Origin: Podocnemis expansa
Taxonomy: Eukaryota > Chordata > Testudines > Podocnemididae
Assembly (NCBI GenBank): GCA_007922195.1
Contig: ML682120.1
Span: 74,808 to 138,807 of the forward strand
Direction: 5' to 3'
DNA length: 64,000 bases
Shown here: positions 1 through 11,482 of the stretch, piece after piece
Position numbering within the stretch: the first letter of the stretch is position 1
How the letters are laid out: each line of letters starts with the position of its first letter
Translations under genes and position numbers: made by a program
Notes under the pieces: generated by a model
Told to the model about the DNA's origin: nothing
Seen by the model: the letters and a program-made list of their open reading frames with translations, nothing else
The model's database searches: none

Positions 1-691
1 AGCACTTTGAATTAAAGGTAAGTCTGATAAGTCAGACCATATGAAGGGTATAGAACTTGTGTTAAACAGGTTTACCAAGACCATTTGAATTATTTAGTGC
101 ATTTCCATGCCTCTCTGTGTTACAAAAATCTAAAACACTGAATATTAAATTGATGTTATTGAGAATTGCAGCCTTCCACAAGCAAAAATATTCTCCATGG
201 GGGATTTTGTAATTAGACTCAGTGGTTTTTTACTTGTCCATGGGGGGTAAGCTAGACAAAAGGTATTGTGGTTATCCCAGAGACAGAACCTCAAGAAATC
301 TGCTTCAGGTTCTGACTCTGGTACAGATTCTCTGTGATTTTGAACTGGTCTGATAACAGCAGATTGCCAAAAGTGCTCAGCACTCACTAATTTCAGCAGT
401 ACTGGAAACTGAACTTTGAACTGTCTGAAACCAAATCCCCAGTGACTAACTTCCCCATTAGTCTCAGGGGATTCTAAGACTGGGCATTTATTTTCTTATT
501 ATCCCAAGCAAGCAGGTATTTCCAGGGTGTGCTTACCAGTTTAGTCTTCACAAAAAAGACAGTTGAGGGAGACTAGGTCAGGAATATTGAGGGTCTATGT
601 CGCCACAGTTACCATATTAAACCAGCTGTGATTCTCTTATTCTATTGTTAATAATGAGTTATTTTCCTTTGCTTCGTTATGTGTGTTTCAG
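1..691. other. 5' flank / intron of beta-protein gene 1
   Basis: Nothing coding is recognised. Beta-protein genes of sauropsids normally have a short non-coding first exon and one intron ending just before the ATG. The stretch ends in a pyrimidine-rich tract and an AG acceptor (690-691), so it is probably intron plus perhaps upstream DNA. I cannot identify exon 1 or a TATA box. Confidence 0.5.
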
Positions 692-711
692 ATATACAAC
701 CACCTCAAAAG
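692..711 (+). promoter_or_regulatory. splice acceptor and 5'-UTR part of coding exon, gene 1
   Basis: TTTCAG (686-691) precedes a 20-nt leader and the ATG. The same layout (TTTCAG, 21 nt, ATG) occurs in the second beta-protein gene at 56466-56493, which supports both the intron and the start codon. Confidence 0.75.
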
Positions 712-1194
712 ATGTCTTACTGCAAAGACCTGTGTTGCCAGCCCAGCCCATGTTTTCCTGACCTATGCCCTGAACCATGCGTAAGTGCACGCAATGATCT
801 TTGCATCACATCATGTGGAGATTCAACAGCAGTGATCTATCCGCCACCAGTTTCTGTGCATTTCCCAGGACCAATTCTTGCAACTAACCCTCAAGAAAGC
901 ATCGTGGGAAGCACCTTACCAGCTATACCTTATGGAGCTAGGGGCCCATATGGGGGTGGTATTTTGGGTGGCTCAGCTGGTTATGGTGGAGGTTATGGTG
1001 GTGGTTATGGGAGTGGATATGGAAGTGGTTACGGTGGCAGTTATGGGAGAGGATATGGAAGCGGTTATGGTGGTGGTTATGGGGGCTTATGCGGTTATGG
1101 AGGCTCATATGGTTATGGCGGCTTATTTGGATATGGAAGGAGATATGGCAGGAAGTGCTATTCTTCCTGCTATGGAAGTTGTGGGCCATGTTAA
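712..1194 (+). CDS. corneous beta-protein (beta-keratin), glycine/tyrosine-rich
   Basis: A 160-residue structural protein of the sauropsid beta-keratin (corneous beta-protein) family, which packs into the filaments of scales, claws and beak in cornifying keratinocytes. Residues 1-36 form a cysteine-rich head (Cys4, 8, 9, 14, 19, 23, 31, 35). Residues about 37-66 are the conserved core box that builds the beta-sandwich and contains [14 protein letters not shown] and PQESIVG. Residues about 75-140 are a Gly-Gly-Tyr/Gly-Ser-Tyr repeat, and the C-terminus is cysteine-rich and ends CGPC. The frame also opens 11 codons upstream, but the ATG at 712 is chosen because MSY is the usual family N-terminus and an intron acceptor TTTCAG ends at 691, leaving a 20-nt 5'-UTR in this exon. 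Length and architecture are normal and no break is seen, so the gene is probably functional. The exact subfamily (scale, claw) is not certain. Confidence 0.93.
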   Translation: MSYCKDLCCQPSPCFPDLCPEPCVSARNDLCITSCGDSTAVIYPPPVSVHFPGPILATNPQESIVGSTLPAIPYGARGPYGGGILGGSAGYGGGYGGGYGSGYGSGYGGSYGRGYGSGYGGGYGGLCGYGGSYGYGGLFGYGRRYGRKCYSSCYGSCGPC

Positions 1195-1720
1195 ACCCAG
1201 AGGAATGATCCACAGAATACAAAACAATGAAGAAATGAAAAAGAAGCTAGAGAGTTGCCACTCAGTTAACGGAAAATGAGAAGCCACGAATCCACCTGAA
1301 ATCAGAAAGGGTTTGGGTGTTTACTGTCTGTATAAATCAGATCTATCTATGGCTTCCTCTTGTTATATGTTACCTTAGCTTTGTGACCTATATGGTTTTG
1401 CAAATTAATCTTATGCTTGTATTGTGCCTTGTATGGTGTAACAGTTTTGCAGCTTAGTTTCATCCTCATAGTCTGCTTTACACATTTTGATGGTGAATAG
1501 AAAAAAAAAAAGAGGGTTGGGACATGACCATTATACTTTACAACTACAAGAAAGCAAGCAGAACATCTTGTGTGAAATGCTTCACCTTAATGCTGATGAT
1601 TGGATTAGCTATACTGTGACCTTGAAGATGCACGGATTTTTGCTTTCCATCTTTTCATTCTGGAAGTATATACTGCATTGCTCATTCCTATTAAAAATTA
1701 CATTGCATCATAAAAATGAC
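1195..1720 (+). other. 3'-UTR of beta-protein gene 1
   Basis: Non-coding. An ATTAAA polyadenylation-type signal lies at 1690-1695, about 495 nt after the stop. Words such as GAACATCTTGTGTGAAA (around 1561) and the run into ATTAAAAAT recur behind the other beta-protein copies near 7530-7640, 17055-17195, 33075 and 57440, so this tract was duplicated with the gene and marks the unit's 3' end. Confidence 0.7.
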
Positions 1721-2215
1721 CTTCTAGTTTTCCTTTCTTGTCCATTTTTTCTTTTCAATGACCTCTGGGTGGAATTCTCCACTGTGCCGATGGTCAGCAG
1801 AAACCCTATTCATTAATCCCATTCAACTTCATAAGTAGGAAAAGAATCATGTATATTAATTGGTCATTAGCAGAGGAGGGAATTTCCTTCTTGTTACAAG
1901 TTGCAATGTTTGTACCATAGAATGGGAATTTTCCTTCCCACAGAGACACCATTTTAATACTGTCTCACTACAAATCAACACAACGATTGGATGAGAAGAA
2001 AGAAATGCCTTTCAACATTAGTATAGTTTCCTGCACTAAACATAATATACCTAAGACTCAGAAATAATTGTTCTTCACTTATGTTTTAATGTGTTTTACC
2101 TACATAGCTTTTAAGCATGCATGTGTGTGCACGTGTTGTTATCAACTCTGCCCACCAAATAGGGGTATGCTCATTTATTAGGGTTGCTTTCTCTTTGGGG
2201 AAGATAGTAATTCTA
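1721..2215. other. intergenic, nothing recognised
   Basis: AT-rich unique-looking sequence with no coding or repeat signal that I can support. Confidence 0.4.
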
Positions 2216-2218
2216 TTA

Positions 2219-2877
2219 AGGTATGTTCACACAAGGCTTTTATTTTGAAACATCACTGGTTGTTTTGAAATAAAAGTCCCTATGTCCAAACAACGTTTTC
2301 TTGTTTTGAAAGGAGGGAGCGCCTCGTTTTGAAACAAGAGCCCTCCTTTCGAAACGGTTTAAATCTACTTTGCTTTCAAAAGGAGGGTTATTTCGAAACC
2401 AGTGGTTTTGAAATAAGCTGTTTGGACATGTTATTTTGAAACAAAGAGTGTTTTGAAATAACAAGGACCTTCATCCCAAAGTGCGTAGCACCCTGGGGGG
2501 AAGGTCCCACCCCTCCCTCAGCACCCTGGCCAGGGATCAGAACCCTGGGGAGACGCGGCAGGGGGGGCAGGGGAAGCCTCCCTGCCCCCTGCAGAGGGGG
2601 CGGGGCAGGCAGGAAAAGCCCCCCTCGCCCCTGGCTGGAGCTGCAGGGGGCAGGGGATTCCCGGGCGCGGGGCTTCCCTGGCCCAGCACAGGGCCTCCCT
2701 CCCCATCCCCTCTCCAATTTCAAAATGGCATGTCACACTGGACTTGCTATTTCGATTCCCTCCTTTTCCCTTATTTTGAAAACACTGTTTTGTTATTTCG
2801 AAATAAGGTGTTTCGAAATAAGGCTTTATTTCAAAACAGCTTGTTTTGAAACAAGCACTTTGTGTATGAAGATAGAC
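2219..2877. mobile_element. TTTCGAAA-arm DNA element, copy 1 (3-bp TSD TTA)
   Basis: Terminal inverted repeats read AGGTATGTTCACAC at the left and a diverged GATAGAC at the right. The element is flanked by TTA at 2216-2218 and 2878-2880. Both arms are full of TTTTGAAA/TTTCGAAA palindromes. The core (about 2470-2720) is GC-rich and contains a hairpin of the type CCTTC...GTGC-GCAC...GAAGG. ORFs of 72-122 codons over the core are read on both strands and have no protein signature. Confidence 0.75.
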
Positions 2878-2939
2878 TTAGTGTGCTGCTTGTGTCACTT
2901 GTGTTTCTATATAGGTGCGTCTGAGCGGACCTGGTCTAT

Positions 2940-3185
2940 CAGCACTCTCAGCTGACCCCTTATATGTCCCTGAACTCAGTAGGCTGAGTCACACAGCACT
3001 TCTCTGCTGCTAGCCTTATATGCCCCTGTACCGCACCAAACTAGGCTTGATTATGGATCTTGAGCTGGATGGGTCACACAGCACTTCTCAGCTGCTACCC
3101 TTATATGACCCTGGACTCAATCAGGTCGGGTCAAAACAGCACTTTTCAGCTGTCACCCTTATATGCCCCTGGAGTCAATCAGGCT
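2940..3185. repeat. degenerate tandem repeat, four units of 54-84 bp
   Basis: The phrase CAGCACTTCTCAGCTG followed by CTTATATG starts at 2940, 2994, 3079 and 3137, with variable spacer length. It abuts the end of the DNA element at 2877. It may be the U3-like part of an unrecognised LTR, but no termini are defined. Confidence 0.65.
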
Positions 3186-4080
3186 ACTATCCCCATTAAT
3201 TAGCAAACCTTACAGGGTTGTGGGCATCACAGGGATCTTTGGCTAGGTAATAGAAGCGTTGCTGCAAAGCGATATAAAGAAACCAAGACCACAAAGGAGA
3301 GGGAATGATGTCTTAGAAGAGTCTGGAAACTGGCTTGATAACAAAAGGCATTTTATTGCTAGATATCTAAAACTTGCAATAATAATAATAATTACAAAAG
3401 GAGAGAAGAATACCCCAAAATACCCAGTTACAGCATTGGTAAACATACAAGGAAAGCCAGATCCCAGTGGAAATGATACAGCTTTAGATCCAAGCATCAG
3501 GACTCAATCCAGACTCACACAGGATTCAGACAGGATCCAATCAGGACTTGCACAGGACACATACTACTGTGTCAGCATTTGCACAGGACACACATTACTG
3601 TACTTTTGGATGTGGGAAAAGGTTCCTCAAGAACACAGAGCTAACATATAACAATGTGAGCACACATGCTACTTTTCTTTTAAAATAATCTGTAAGGTTC
3701 TTTAAGTAGACTCATACATTTTTTCCAGTTGACAGCTCATGTATATGTTATAAAACATGGCTGGTTTCATTTCTTGCAATATGTTCTAAGACTCTGTTCT
3801 TGGAAAACCAATGCACATATTTTATGCACTGATGTACCTATGCACTGGTAGGCAGGATTTAGGGTAAGTAGCAGATTTTGTCTTCAGGATAGTATATTGG
3901 CATACAGGTGGTGAATGCATGTTATTGTTGTGTTAATCACCATCCACAGTGTTTTCTTTTCTCTTTGTTTCAAGAAACCCAATTGTGTTCAGGTTTATTT
4001 TGCCACTATTTTAGAGAAACACCAAATGTGAAAGGGGGATAAAGGGAGTCAGTTTTTCAAGGAAGGATGGAGAGTAATTT
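3186..4080. other. intergenic, nothing firm
   Basis: An open frame of 130 codons (3259-3651, +) has no recognisable domain. Short CAGGA-type repeats (ACAGGAT, CACAGGACACA) lie at about 3500-3600. Confidence 0.35.
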
Positions 4081-4660
4081 TTTCACACCTCTGTGGAATT
4101 CAGCTGTAGCTGGGTCTGAAAAACTCACTAGCAGAGAATATCCCCTAGTGGCAGCCGTCATCCCACCTGTAAAGTGAAGGGTGACTCCCTGGTAAGGCAC
4201 ATGTCCTGTCATGAGCTGGGTTGGAAGCTGCTTTTTCTGATTGGACAGCCATTTTGACTCATGTCATACCAGCCATGCCAAAAGGGATATGGGAGTCAAA
4301 CTCATATTCAGCTGCTTTTGCCATGTTCTGCTGAAAGAACTGCACTCATTTTCCTCCATCATTTGTCTACATTCTTGTGGTTTATTTATGTAACTGAAGC
4401 CTTACTGCCATGAGTTATCATGACATCAAAAGATATGTTTGTGGTTAGCCCCTGGGCAATAGCACCCAACTAGGACATACTAATGCTTTCTCAGAAGAAC
4501 AGATTTTCATCTGATTCATGAACACTGATTGATATTTTACACACGCATGCTGTTATATTACTATAAGGTCAGCAGAATGTTACTTGAATGGGATGCCCTA
4601 ATTTTGAGTACTAGTGTCATTTGAAAACAGTCACCAAAAGGTTTGTCCTATCATTCCTTT
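4080..4660 (+). repeat. beta-keratin-unit flank block, copy 1
   Basis: Contains CAGCCATTTTGAC (about 4248) and CCCTGGGCAATAGCACCCA (about 4460). Diverged versions of this block occur at 18400-18670, 21080-21330, 26500-26950, 28090-28500, 31720-31980 (front part only) and 36990-37440. The block runs towards coding-exon remnants in at least one case (32050), so it is probably intron or upstream DNA duplicated with each gene. Confidence 0.5.
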
Positions 4661-5104
4661 ATTCAGGTTGTGCTTTAAGGCCTGGGCATTTGGAGAGTGA
4701 TTTAAATTTTCATAATAAAGTAGCTTTGCATTTCTTTTCCTATATTTACCCTTTTAAACTTGATGAGTGAGGTGCTCAAGCTGATGAAAATAGCCCTAAA
4801 TTCTATATGCATACTCAGACTGTCTTTAACTTGGCATGCTCAGTGGTGCAGTCACGTCAGCCCCTGGATGTTAGATAAGGTGTGTGAGGAAATGTTTGGC
4901 TAGCCCAACTTCTGCTGGTGAGAGAGGCAAACTTTTGATCTTACACAGAGCTTGCCCTAAGTTCTGGGCAAGTTATCTGATGCTTTTCTAAAGGCAAGTG
5001 CTGAGGATTGGTCCTAGGGAACATCAAGACAGCTGGTGTCGCATAGATCACAGCTCTCAAATCTCCATTCAAGGTTGACTTAAGGTATTAACATATGGTT
5101 AGAG

Positions 5105-5549
5105 CAGGGATGAGCAAACTTTTTGACCTGAGAGCCACATCTGCATCTAGGCAGGCTGGAGAAGGGGCAGAGCAGGGATAGGGGAGCAGATCATATCATC
5201 TAGCCAGGGAGCCCCTGAGACCATGTCAGGGGTGAGGGCAGGGCTGGGGGGACAGTGGTCACCGTGCATGGCACTGCTAGGTATTAGGGGGAACAGCCCA
5301 CCACACTCTGTCCAGGGTACTGCTGCTCGGCATTGGAGAGAGCAGTCACTGCTGGGCTCAAGCTGTGGGAGAGGGGTAGCTAGCATGTTCCAGCCAGGGT
5401 GTTGGTGGCCACAAGTGCATGTGGTGGGAGAGGGGTGGGAAGAAGGGGTGAGGTTGGGAGGGGAAAGCAGCTGCTGTGTTCTGGCTGGGCCTAACTGGAG
5501 GGCTTGAAGAAAGGCACCCATGAGTTGGGCTGTAGTTTGCTCACTCCTG
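5105..5549. mobile_element. non-autonomous hAT element, 8-bp TSD
   Basis: TIRs are CAGGGATGAGCAAACT and, at the right, AGTTTGCTCACTCCTG. The flanks GGTTAGAG (5097-5104) and GGTTGGAG (5550-5557) are an 8-bp target duplication with one mismatch, as expected of hAT. The GC-rich interior gives a 139-codon ORF that has no transposase features. Confidence 0.85.
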
Positions 5550-5579
5550 GGTTGGAGGCATATCACATAACAAGGTGAG

Positions 5580-6300
5580 CAGCATCAAGAACTGACTGAT
5601 AGTCCACAGAAAGACATCGAGTGATAAAGGTAAATATGAAACACACAGTACAAAGTAGAGTGAATAAGGCACAAGTTTACGGAATAGAGGTCCAATGCTC
5701 ATATATTATGGTAATAGGGGCTACGTAAGAATGCAGTTAAAGGGAGGGCATTAATGACTTCATTCTTTGGTTCCTGGCTAAATCTCTTCTCCTATCTTCA
5801 CCTTCTGGTTCTTTTGCTTCTTTCCCTTAGCTTATTTCTAAAATCGACTTCTTTGAACCCTTCTTTCTCTCTTTCTCCCAAACACCATGCAATCTTCCTC
5901 TTCCTTTGGGACCTGCCACTGAAATATACTTCTTCTGTAAAGCCTTCACTGATGGTCTTTGATATAGAAACACTACTTTGGGATTGCAGCATCCTGTCCT
6001 TCCATTTCTCTTGCTTTTCTACATTCAGTTTGCTGATCTTTCCCCATCACAGCTCCTAATCCTTTTCACAGCTTCGCTCTGACATGAAAGCTGTGTATTA
6101 TTTTCACAAAAGCAATTTACTGTTTCAGTTTTTCACAAAACCATTAAATCTCAGAACATCCATATGAAGTAGGCAATTATCTCACTATCTACTAAAGTGA
6201 TCATGAATGCGCAGAGCCTAACTGAGTTACTTAAGGCCACTTCAGTAGAAAGACTGAAGCTAGAATGTAGGCACACCTAATGGCTTATTGTATTATTACC
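5580..6300 (+). repeat. unit flank block with MIR-like tail, copy 1
   Basis: The stretch around AAACACACAGTACAAAGTAGAG (5640) and the MIR/CORE-SINE-like sequence ATATGAAGTAGGCAATTA...AACTGAGTTACTTAAGG (6160-6240) have paralogues at 23080-23570 and 39770-40720. The shared order indicates a duplicated segment rather than independent insertions. Confidence 0.5.
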
Positions 6301-6490
6301 TATAATTTAAACTCTAATTCTCCCAGGTGCTTTAATTTAGATCATGTCTACATTGTGCTGCTCACTATAGAAACCCTGATTGTCAGACAATCCTAGCCTT
6401 GAAGAGCTGAAAAACTAAGTAGGAAGACAGAGGAAGGGTTGAAGGATGGGTTATTAGCCTCATTTTATAACTGGAGAGGTCATGAACAGA

Positions 6491-6937
6491 GGCTATGTTC
6501 ACAAGTAAACTGTTATTTCGAAATAAGTTATTTTGAATGAGTTATTTCAAAATAAAGTCCTTATTTCAAAACAAGATAATTCAAATTAAGAAAATGGTAA
6601 TTTGAGTTAAGGGAAGGCCTGCGAGCAAAACGGCTGTTATTTCGAAATGGTTATTTCGAAATAAGGCAATTCAGACATGTTGTTTTGAAACAGTTGTTTC
6701 GAAACAATGCTGCTGTTTCTAAACAACGTGTCTGAACGCTGTTGTTTCGAAACAACTGTTTCAAAACAATGGCTATTTCAATTTCCTCCTAGGTTTTACT
6801 GTTCCGGAATAACAGCCGTTATTTTGAAACAACGGACCCATTGTTTTGAAATAACAGTAAATTGTGTGCACATAAGAATTTTTTATTTCAAAACAATGGG
6901 TGTTGTTTCGAAATAAAACTGTCATCTGAACACAGCC
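6491..6937. mobile_element. TTTCGAAA-arm DNA element, copy 2 (3-bp TSD AGA)
   Basis: TIRs are GGCTATGTTCACA and TGAACACAGCC. AGA lies at 6488-6490 and again at 6938-6940. The 447-bp copy is nearly all TTTCGAAA/TTTCAAAA palindromes and lacks a long GC-rich core, which makes it a compact member. Confidence 0.8.
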
Positions 6938-7149
6938 AGAGAGATTAAGGTAGAGGTCTTTAATAAAATTAAGTAAACTGAGCTTTTCTGAAAATCTGTG
7001 CCATTCTGATTTGTCCAATGTTCCAGAGGCAATGAGCCAATAGAAAGGAAGTCAGATTTTCTGAGTTTTAATCCGTCAAGATTGGATCTTCAACCAGAAG
7101 ATCATTCATTCTCTCTAAGTCCCCTGTTATAGTTCAGGGCAACTGCACG

Positions 7150-7720
7150 AGATACAGATTCCTAGCTAAGCACATGGATGAGTGCCCACAACTGCATTTG
7201 AAATCAGTAGGGTTTGTAAATGTTGAGCCCTTCTGTAAATCAGGTCTATGTCTTCATCTTCATGTGACCTATTTCCTTAGGTCTAGGAGCTATTGGTTTT
7301 GCAGTTTAGTCTTAACAATCATCAAATCAAATCATAGGGCTGGAAGGGACCTCATGAGATCATTGAGTCCAACCCCCTAGGAATTGAACCCAGGCCTGTC
7401 TGCATGTTAAGCAGAGGTGCTAGCCACTACACTATTATTGAACTTTGATGTTAAAATGGTTAAAATAAGTAACTTAAAATGATGCAAAATGAGACATAGT
7501 TATCTAAATACACACCTGTAAGAGAGACAGCAGAACATCTCACATGAAATGCACCATCTTGGAACTGGTGGTTGGTTGTAGCTCTTACTACAGTTCTGAA
7601 AATACATTCAGTCTACAAGCACGTACATTCAATTGATATTAAAAATATGCTACTTTCCCCATTTATATGTAGTTTCTATTTTGTAAATTAAATGCTACTG
7701 CGGTGAGATGTTCTGATGTC
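7150..7720 (+). pseudogene. orphan beta-keratin-unit 3'-UTR copy
   Basis: Similar to the 3' flank of gene 1: GAAATCAGTAGGGTTTG, AAATCAGGTCTATGTCTTC, CAGAACATCTCACATGAAATGC, and ATATTAAAAATATGC near 7637. No coding-exon similarity is seen just upstream, where the DNA element at 6491-6937 sits. It is therefore read as the tail of a lost gene copy. A SINE is inserted at 7321-7435. Confidence 0.5.
7321..7435 (-). mobile_element. tRNA-derived SINE with CR1 tail
   Basis: On the minus strand it begins with a tRNA-like head (GTGTAGTGGCTAGCAC as A-box region, GGTTCAATTCC as B box) and runs into a CR1 3' end (GGGGTTGGACTCAATGATC, then GGTCCCTTCCAGCCCTATG). It ends in ATTTGATT repeats. This is the architecture of CR1-mobilised SINEs known from turtles. 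Confidence 0.8.
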
Positions 7721-8727
7721 ATCTCCTGCCCCCACCAGAGATACTGAATTTTATTATGTAATGGTAACTATTATCAAGCAGGTTAGCTATATTCACTTCT
7801 TGGATCACATGCTGTGGTTTGCTTAGGACTAAAAATTGCCTCTCCTCTTCTGGATTCCAGGACTAGTGGCTCCAAGAAACAGTTATTTAAGGGGTAAAGA
7901 AACTTTATCTCTGCATACCATCCCACATACCAACTCAGTTTGGGAGCAGTTGACATCCCCCATTATTTTTTAATATCCTTAGCCTTTGTAATGTCCCTGG
8001 GCATTTCACTGTCATCATCATCATCTGGGTCAGGTGATCAGTAGTATATCTGCACTGCTATGTTCTTGTTAGTCAAGCATGGGATTACTAACCATAGAGA
8101 TTTTATGACATATTTTGGTTCATTTAAGATTTTCATTTAATCTGACCCTATGCTTTCCTTCACAAATTGACAAACAAATGCACATAAAGGAGCTCCTTGA
8201 AAATGGGGAAAGACTTCAGCAATATTTCTGTTTCAAAGCCAAATTCTAAACAGTGTAAACTCCAGTAACATCTCCATAACTTTAACTCTAAAATCATTAC
8301 CCCATTATGTCCCCTTGACTGAGGGTAGGACTGTATTGTCTGTGAGCATGTGGAGGACAGCAACAGAATGTAGAAGTGAAGTGGAGTTGGTGTCACATTC
8401 TTAGGCCTTATCTAGACTAGGGAGATACTAGCTAGGACTACATTAATCTCAACCCTCTGGAGGTGACAATTAGAGCTGAGCAAACAAGGCTCAAGTTCTC
8501 CCTGATTATGAATGCACCTCTTTGAATGGGATGCTGATGCAGAGCATTGCTGCATAAGAAGGATTTTCCCTTGTATTGCCATCTCCCTGAAAGTGAGATT
8601 GTGCTGTGACAGTTATTAGCTGAATCCTTTACTTCCTGTTATTAGACTTTTAATTTTAGATAGCCTCCATATTTGAAAGGCCATGAGGTGTAGTGTGGCA
8701 GATATTCTTTCAGTTCTATCTTTCTTG
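7721..8727. other. intergenic, nothing recognised
   Basis: No gene or repeat that I can support. A 78-codon minus-strand ORF (8160-8396) has no recognisable features. Confidence 0.35.
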
Positions 8728-8735
8728 TTTATTAG

Positions 8736-9247
8736 CAGGGCTGGATTATCGCAGGGCCTAAAGGGGCTGAATGCCTAGGCCCAAGTCAAAGTGGGGGCCC
8801 CAGCTCCAGCCCCTAAAACCACTGCTGTAATCTGAGTCCCCCTGCTCTGCTCAGACTCAGCACTGCGTGTGAGGGGAGGGGAGGGTGGAAGACAGGGTCC
8901 TGGAGCCAGAGGCCAGGCTCTGTGCTCCTGCCCCGCCTGTGACTATTAGTCCTGCCCAGGGTATGAGGGGACTGGCTGGTGTGGCCTCCACTCTGGTGAA
9001 GCTTTGCAGGACCTATGACCCAAGGATGGGGGGACCTGTATTGGGGGCTGCCGTACTGTGTGCCAGCCGCTCCTCCCTGGGCAAACTGGCTGGAGTGGGG
9101 CTGGGGCAGGAGTGCCTTCTGGCCCCAGGACGCACCCCCCAGCATTGGAGGGGTGGGAGCCTAACCATCACAGTGTGGTGGTGGGTCCATACATGGGAAG
9201 GGCATGGTGAGAGGCAGCCCACCCATGGGACGGTTAAGCTGGCCCTG
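8736..9247. mobile_element. non-autonomous hAT element, 8-bp TSD
   Basis: TIRs are CAGGGCTGGATTA and TTAAGCTGGCCCTG. The flanks TTTATTAG (8728-8735) and TTTAATAG (9248-9255) match at 7 of 8 positions. The GC-rich interior yields overlapping ORFs on both strands that are treated as spurious. Confidence 0.85.
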
Positions 9248-9255
9248 TTTAATAG

Positions 9256-10002
9256 AAAATTGACTTTCACTATCCTCTACCTTATGGAAGGTCATTAGGC
9301 AGCACTGGGCAACCTTAATGCTTTAAAGAATGCTTTTGCCAAGAAGTTTTGCTTTTACTTGCTAAAACTTGTCACTCAGTCCTAAAATACCAGACACAGC
9401 TGCTTAGTTTTATGTGTTTTTTTAATGTGAATAGTAACATGGCATTCCAAGAGGGAACTCACATGCTCAAAGTGAAGCATGCATACAATTTTATATAGAA
9501 TCAAGGCAGCAGATTTCATGGAAACAGGTGAAGGATTTACAGTATTTAAAGGGAGTCAGTCAGAGGAATTTTGCAATTCATCTAAATAAATATTTTAGAT
9601 TTTGATAAGAACAGCACTTATGCAACACAGAAGTTATTTGTGAAGAGGTGAAAAGATGCATTAGACGGTTAGTGGCAAATAATTATTTCTCGGCCAGAAG
9701 CAAGTATTATTTTGAACTGGGAATGATGTTTTTTAGTCATTATTTCCCTTATTTCTTACTTAATTTCTGTGCTTTTATTCCTTCATGACTGGAAGATGTT
9801 GTAACCTGATCCCTGGAGTGGGGGTGGGGGGAATTCTTACTCAATAGCACCAGTACAAAAATGTTAATAACTAGAATGAAAAATCACTCCTGGTCAGAGT
9901 CTGCATAATCCTCCTGAGCAATTTGGGGCCTGATTCTCTTCTGACTAGGACTTCAGAAGTGTATAGACTGGGTGATGTCCTGCTACTTTGGCTGAATTTC
10001 AC
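9256..10002. other. intergenic, nothing recognised
   Basis: AT-rich sequence without a supportable feature. Confidence 0.35.
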
Positions 10003-10005
10003 CCA

Positions 10006-10881
10006 GGGTGTGTCCACACGTGAGTTTTATTTGGAAACAACACCGGTTGTTTCAAAATAAAACTTGCCAGGTCCAGATGACGCTTTCTTAACTCGAAAGA
10101 AGGAGCTTCCTTATTTCAAAATAAGGAAATTCATTTTGATATAATAAAACCTAGTTATATATTGAAATGACTGGTTAGTTCAAAACTGTGTTTTTGAAAT
10201 AACCCATCTGGCTCTGTTATATAGATGTGCCCAGCATATTGATATGGCTCTGGGATGCTGCACCCCCAGCTGGGTGGCCGGAGCCACGGCGGCTGCAGCC
10301 ACCCCACCGGGGCTGCAGCCCCCTGGAGCCAGCAAGGGGCAGAGCCGGGAGCCGGGCTTCCCTGACTGCTTCCCCCCCAGGCGGCAGGGCAGTCAGGGGG
10401 CCAGCGGTTCCCAGCAGCCGATCCCCAGGGCGCTGGGGAGCCAGGTCCAGACCAGCTCCCAGCAGCTGCAGCTGCTCAGCCCCAGGGCGCTGGGGATCCA
10501 GTTGGACTGGCTCCCTGCCACTGCTGGGGTGCCCCAGGGCCCCTGCTCCCAGCAGAAGCGGAGACATAGGACAGGGAGATCCCTTCCCTGGGGGCTGTTT
10601 TTCCCTGCCTGGCTCTCCAGGGGAGGCCCAGGCAGGGGACTGAGTGACAACATGGCCCGCCAGAGGCCATGTTGCTGCACCTCCCAAGGTGACCCTCTTA
10701 GGGAATCAAAATAGCATGTCCATACACAAGGCATGCTATTTCAAATGGAGGGGCTTGACTTATTTTGAATTAATTTCTTTTTTAAATTCAAAATAAGTGA
10801 TTTCGAATTAAGGGTTTTATTTCAAAATAAGTCATTTCAAAATGACTTATTTTGAAATAAAACTTGGTGTGTGACATAGCC
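10006..10881. mobile_element. TTTCGAAA-arm DNA element, copy 3 (3-bp TSD CCA)
   Basis: TIRs are GGGTGTGTCCACAC and GTGACATAGCC. CCA lies at 10003-10005 and at 10882-10884. The AT-rich arms contain TTTCAAAATAA palindromes around a GC-rich core (10245-10690). Five overlapping ORFs of 64-156 codons on both strands over the core are a composition effect. The core repeats CCCAGGGCGCTGGGG-type words. Confidence 0.8.
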
Positions 10882-10884
10882 CCA

Positions 10885-11284
10885 GAGTATTTTGTACATA
10901 TAAACTGGAAAAGAAAGGAAAACAAAAAAGCCACTACTATGATGCAGCACAATACTACCTTTAATGAGAAGTCGAGTATACTTTTGCAAAATGAATCTTT
11001 ACAGGGTTTAAACTGTATCTTTCCAGGGTTTTAATAAGAGCTATAACAAACCATCCACTCATAAGTGAAACTTTCCATACAAATTGGTCGCCTTTCTTTG
11101 GTGAAACTTTAGCATTTCACAGTCAAGTCTTATTTGCAATCTTTTAAAGTTACTTGTTCTCTCCCCATACAGTATTAGTAATGGAAAATGGGAATGGAAA
11201 CTTGGTATTAGACAGGCTGAAGCACCATTTATGCAGAGATGTATGTTGGGAAGTCATTAGAGCATCAGTCAATTGTAAAACATA
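10885..11284. other. intergenic, nothing recognised
   Basis: No supportable feature. Confidence 0.35.
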
Positions 11285-11292
11285 ATGTAGGA

Positions 11293-11482
11293 CAGGGGTC
11301 TAAAACATACAGCCCGTGGGCCGCATGCAGCCCCTAAAGCGATTTCCTGTGGTCCACATCAACACTACTGTTACTGATATTTGCAATATTGTTGTATGGA
11401 GAGGTTTCAGTGGTGCAGCCCTCGGGCTAATGTGCTCGTCCTCATGAAGGCCTCTACTGGTGATTTGTGTTTGAAACTCCTG
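11293..11482. mobile_element. short hAT MITE, perfect 8-bp TSD
   Basis: A 190-bp element with ends CAGGGGTCTAAAACATACAG and TTTGAAACTCCTG. It is flanked by ATGTAGGA at 11285-11292 and 11483-11490. The subterminal GCCCGTGGGCCGCATGCAG is typical of the common vertebrate hAT MITEs that start with a ggtctcaaactg-like end. Confidence 0.9.

Noticed and set aside
938..1222. Histidine/asparagine-rich minus-strand ORF over gene 1
   Set aside because: It is the antisense shadow of the glycine-tyrosine repeat codons; so is the methionine/valine-rich frame at 878-1279.
2219..2877. Assigning the TTTCGAAA family to PIF/Harbinger
   Set aside because: Ends are Tourist-like and the TSD is 3 bp, but the triplets AGA, CCA and CTA do not fit the TWA preference and no transposase is present; left unassigned.
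7370..7435. tRNA gene
   Set aside because: A and B boxes are present but it continues into a CR1 tail and has no cloverleaf, so it is a SINE head.
10217..10734. Five overlapping ORFs of 64-156 codons
   Set aside because: They lie on both strands of a GC-rich transposon core with few stop codons; no domain, no splice context.
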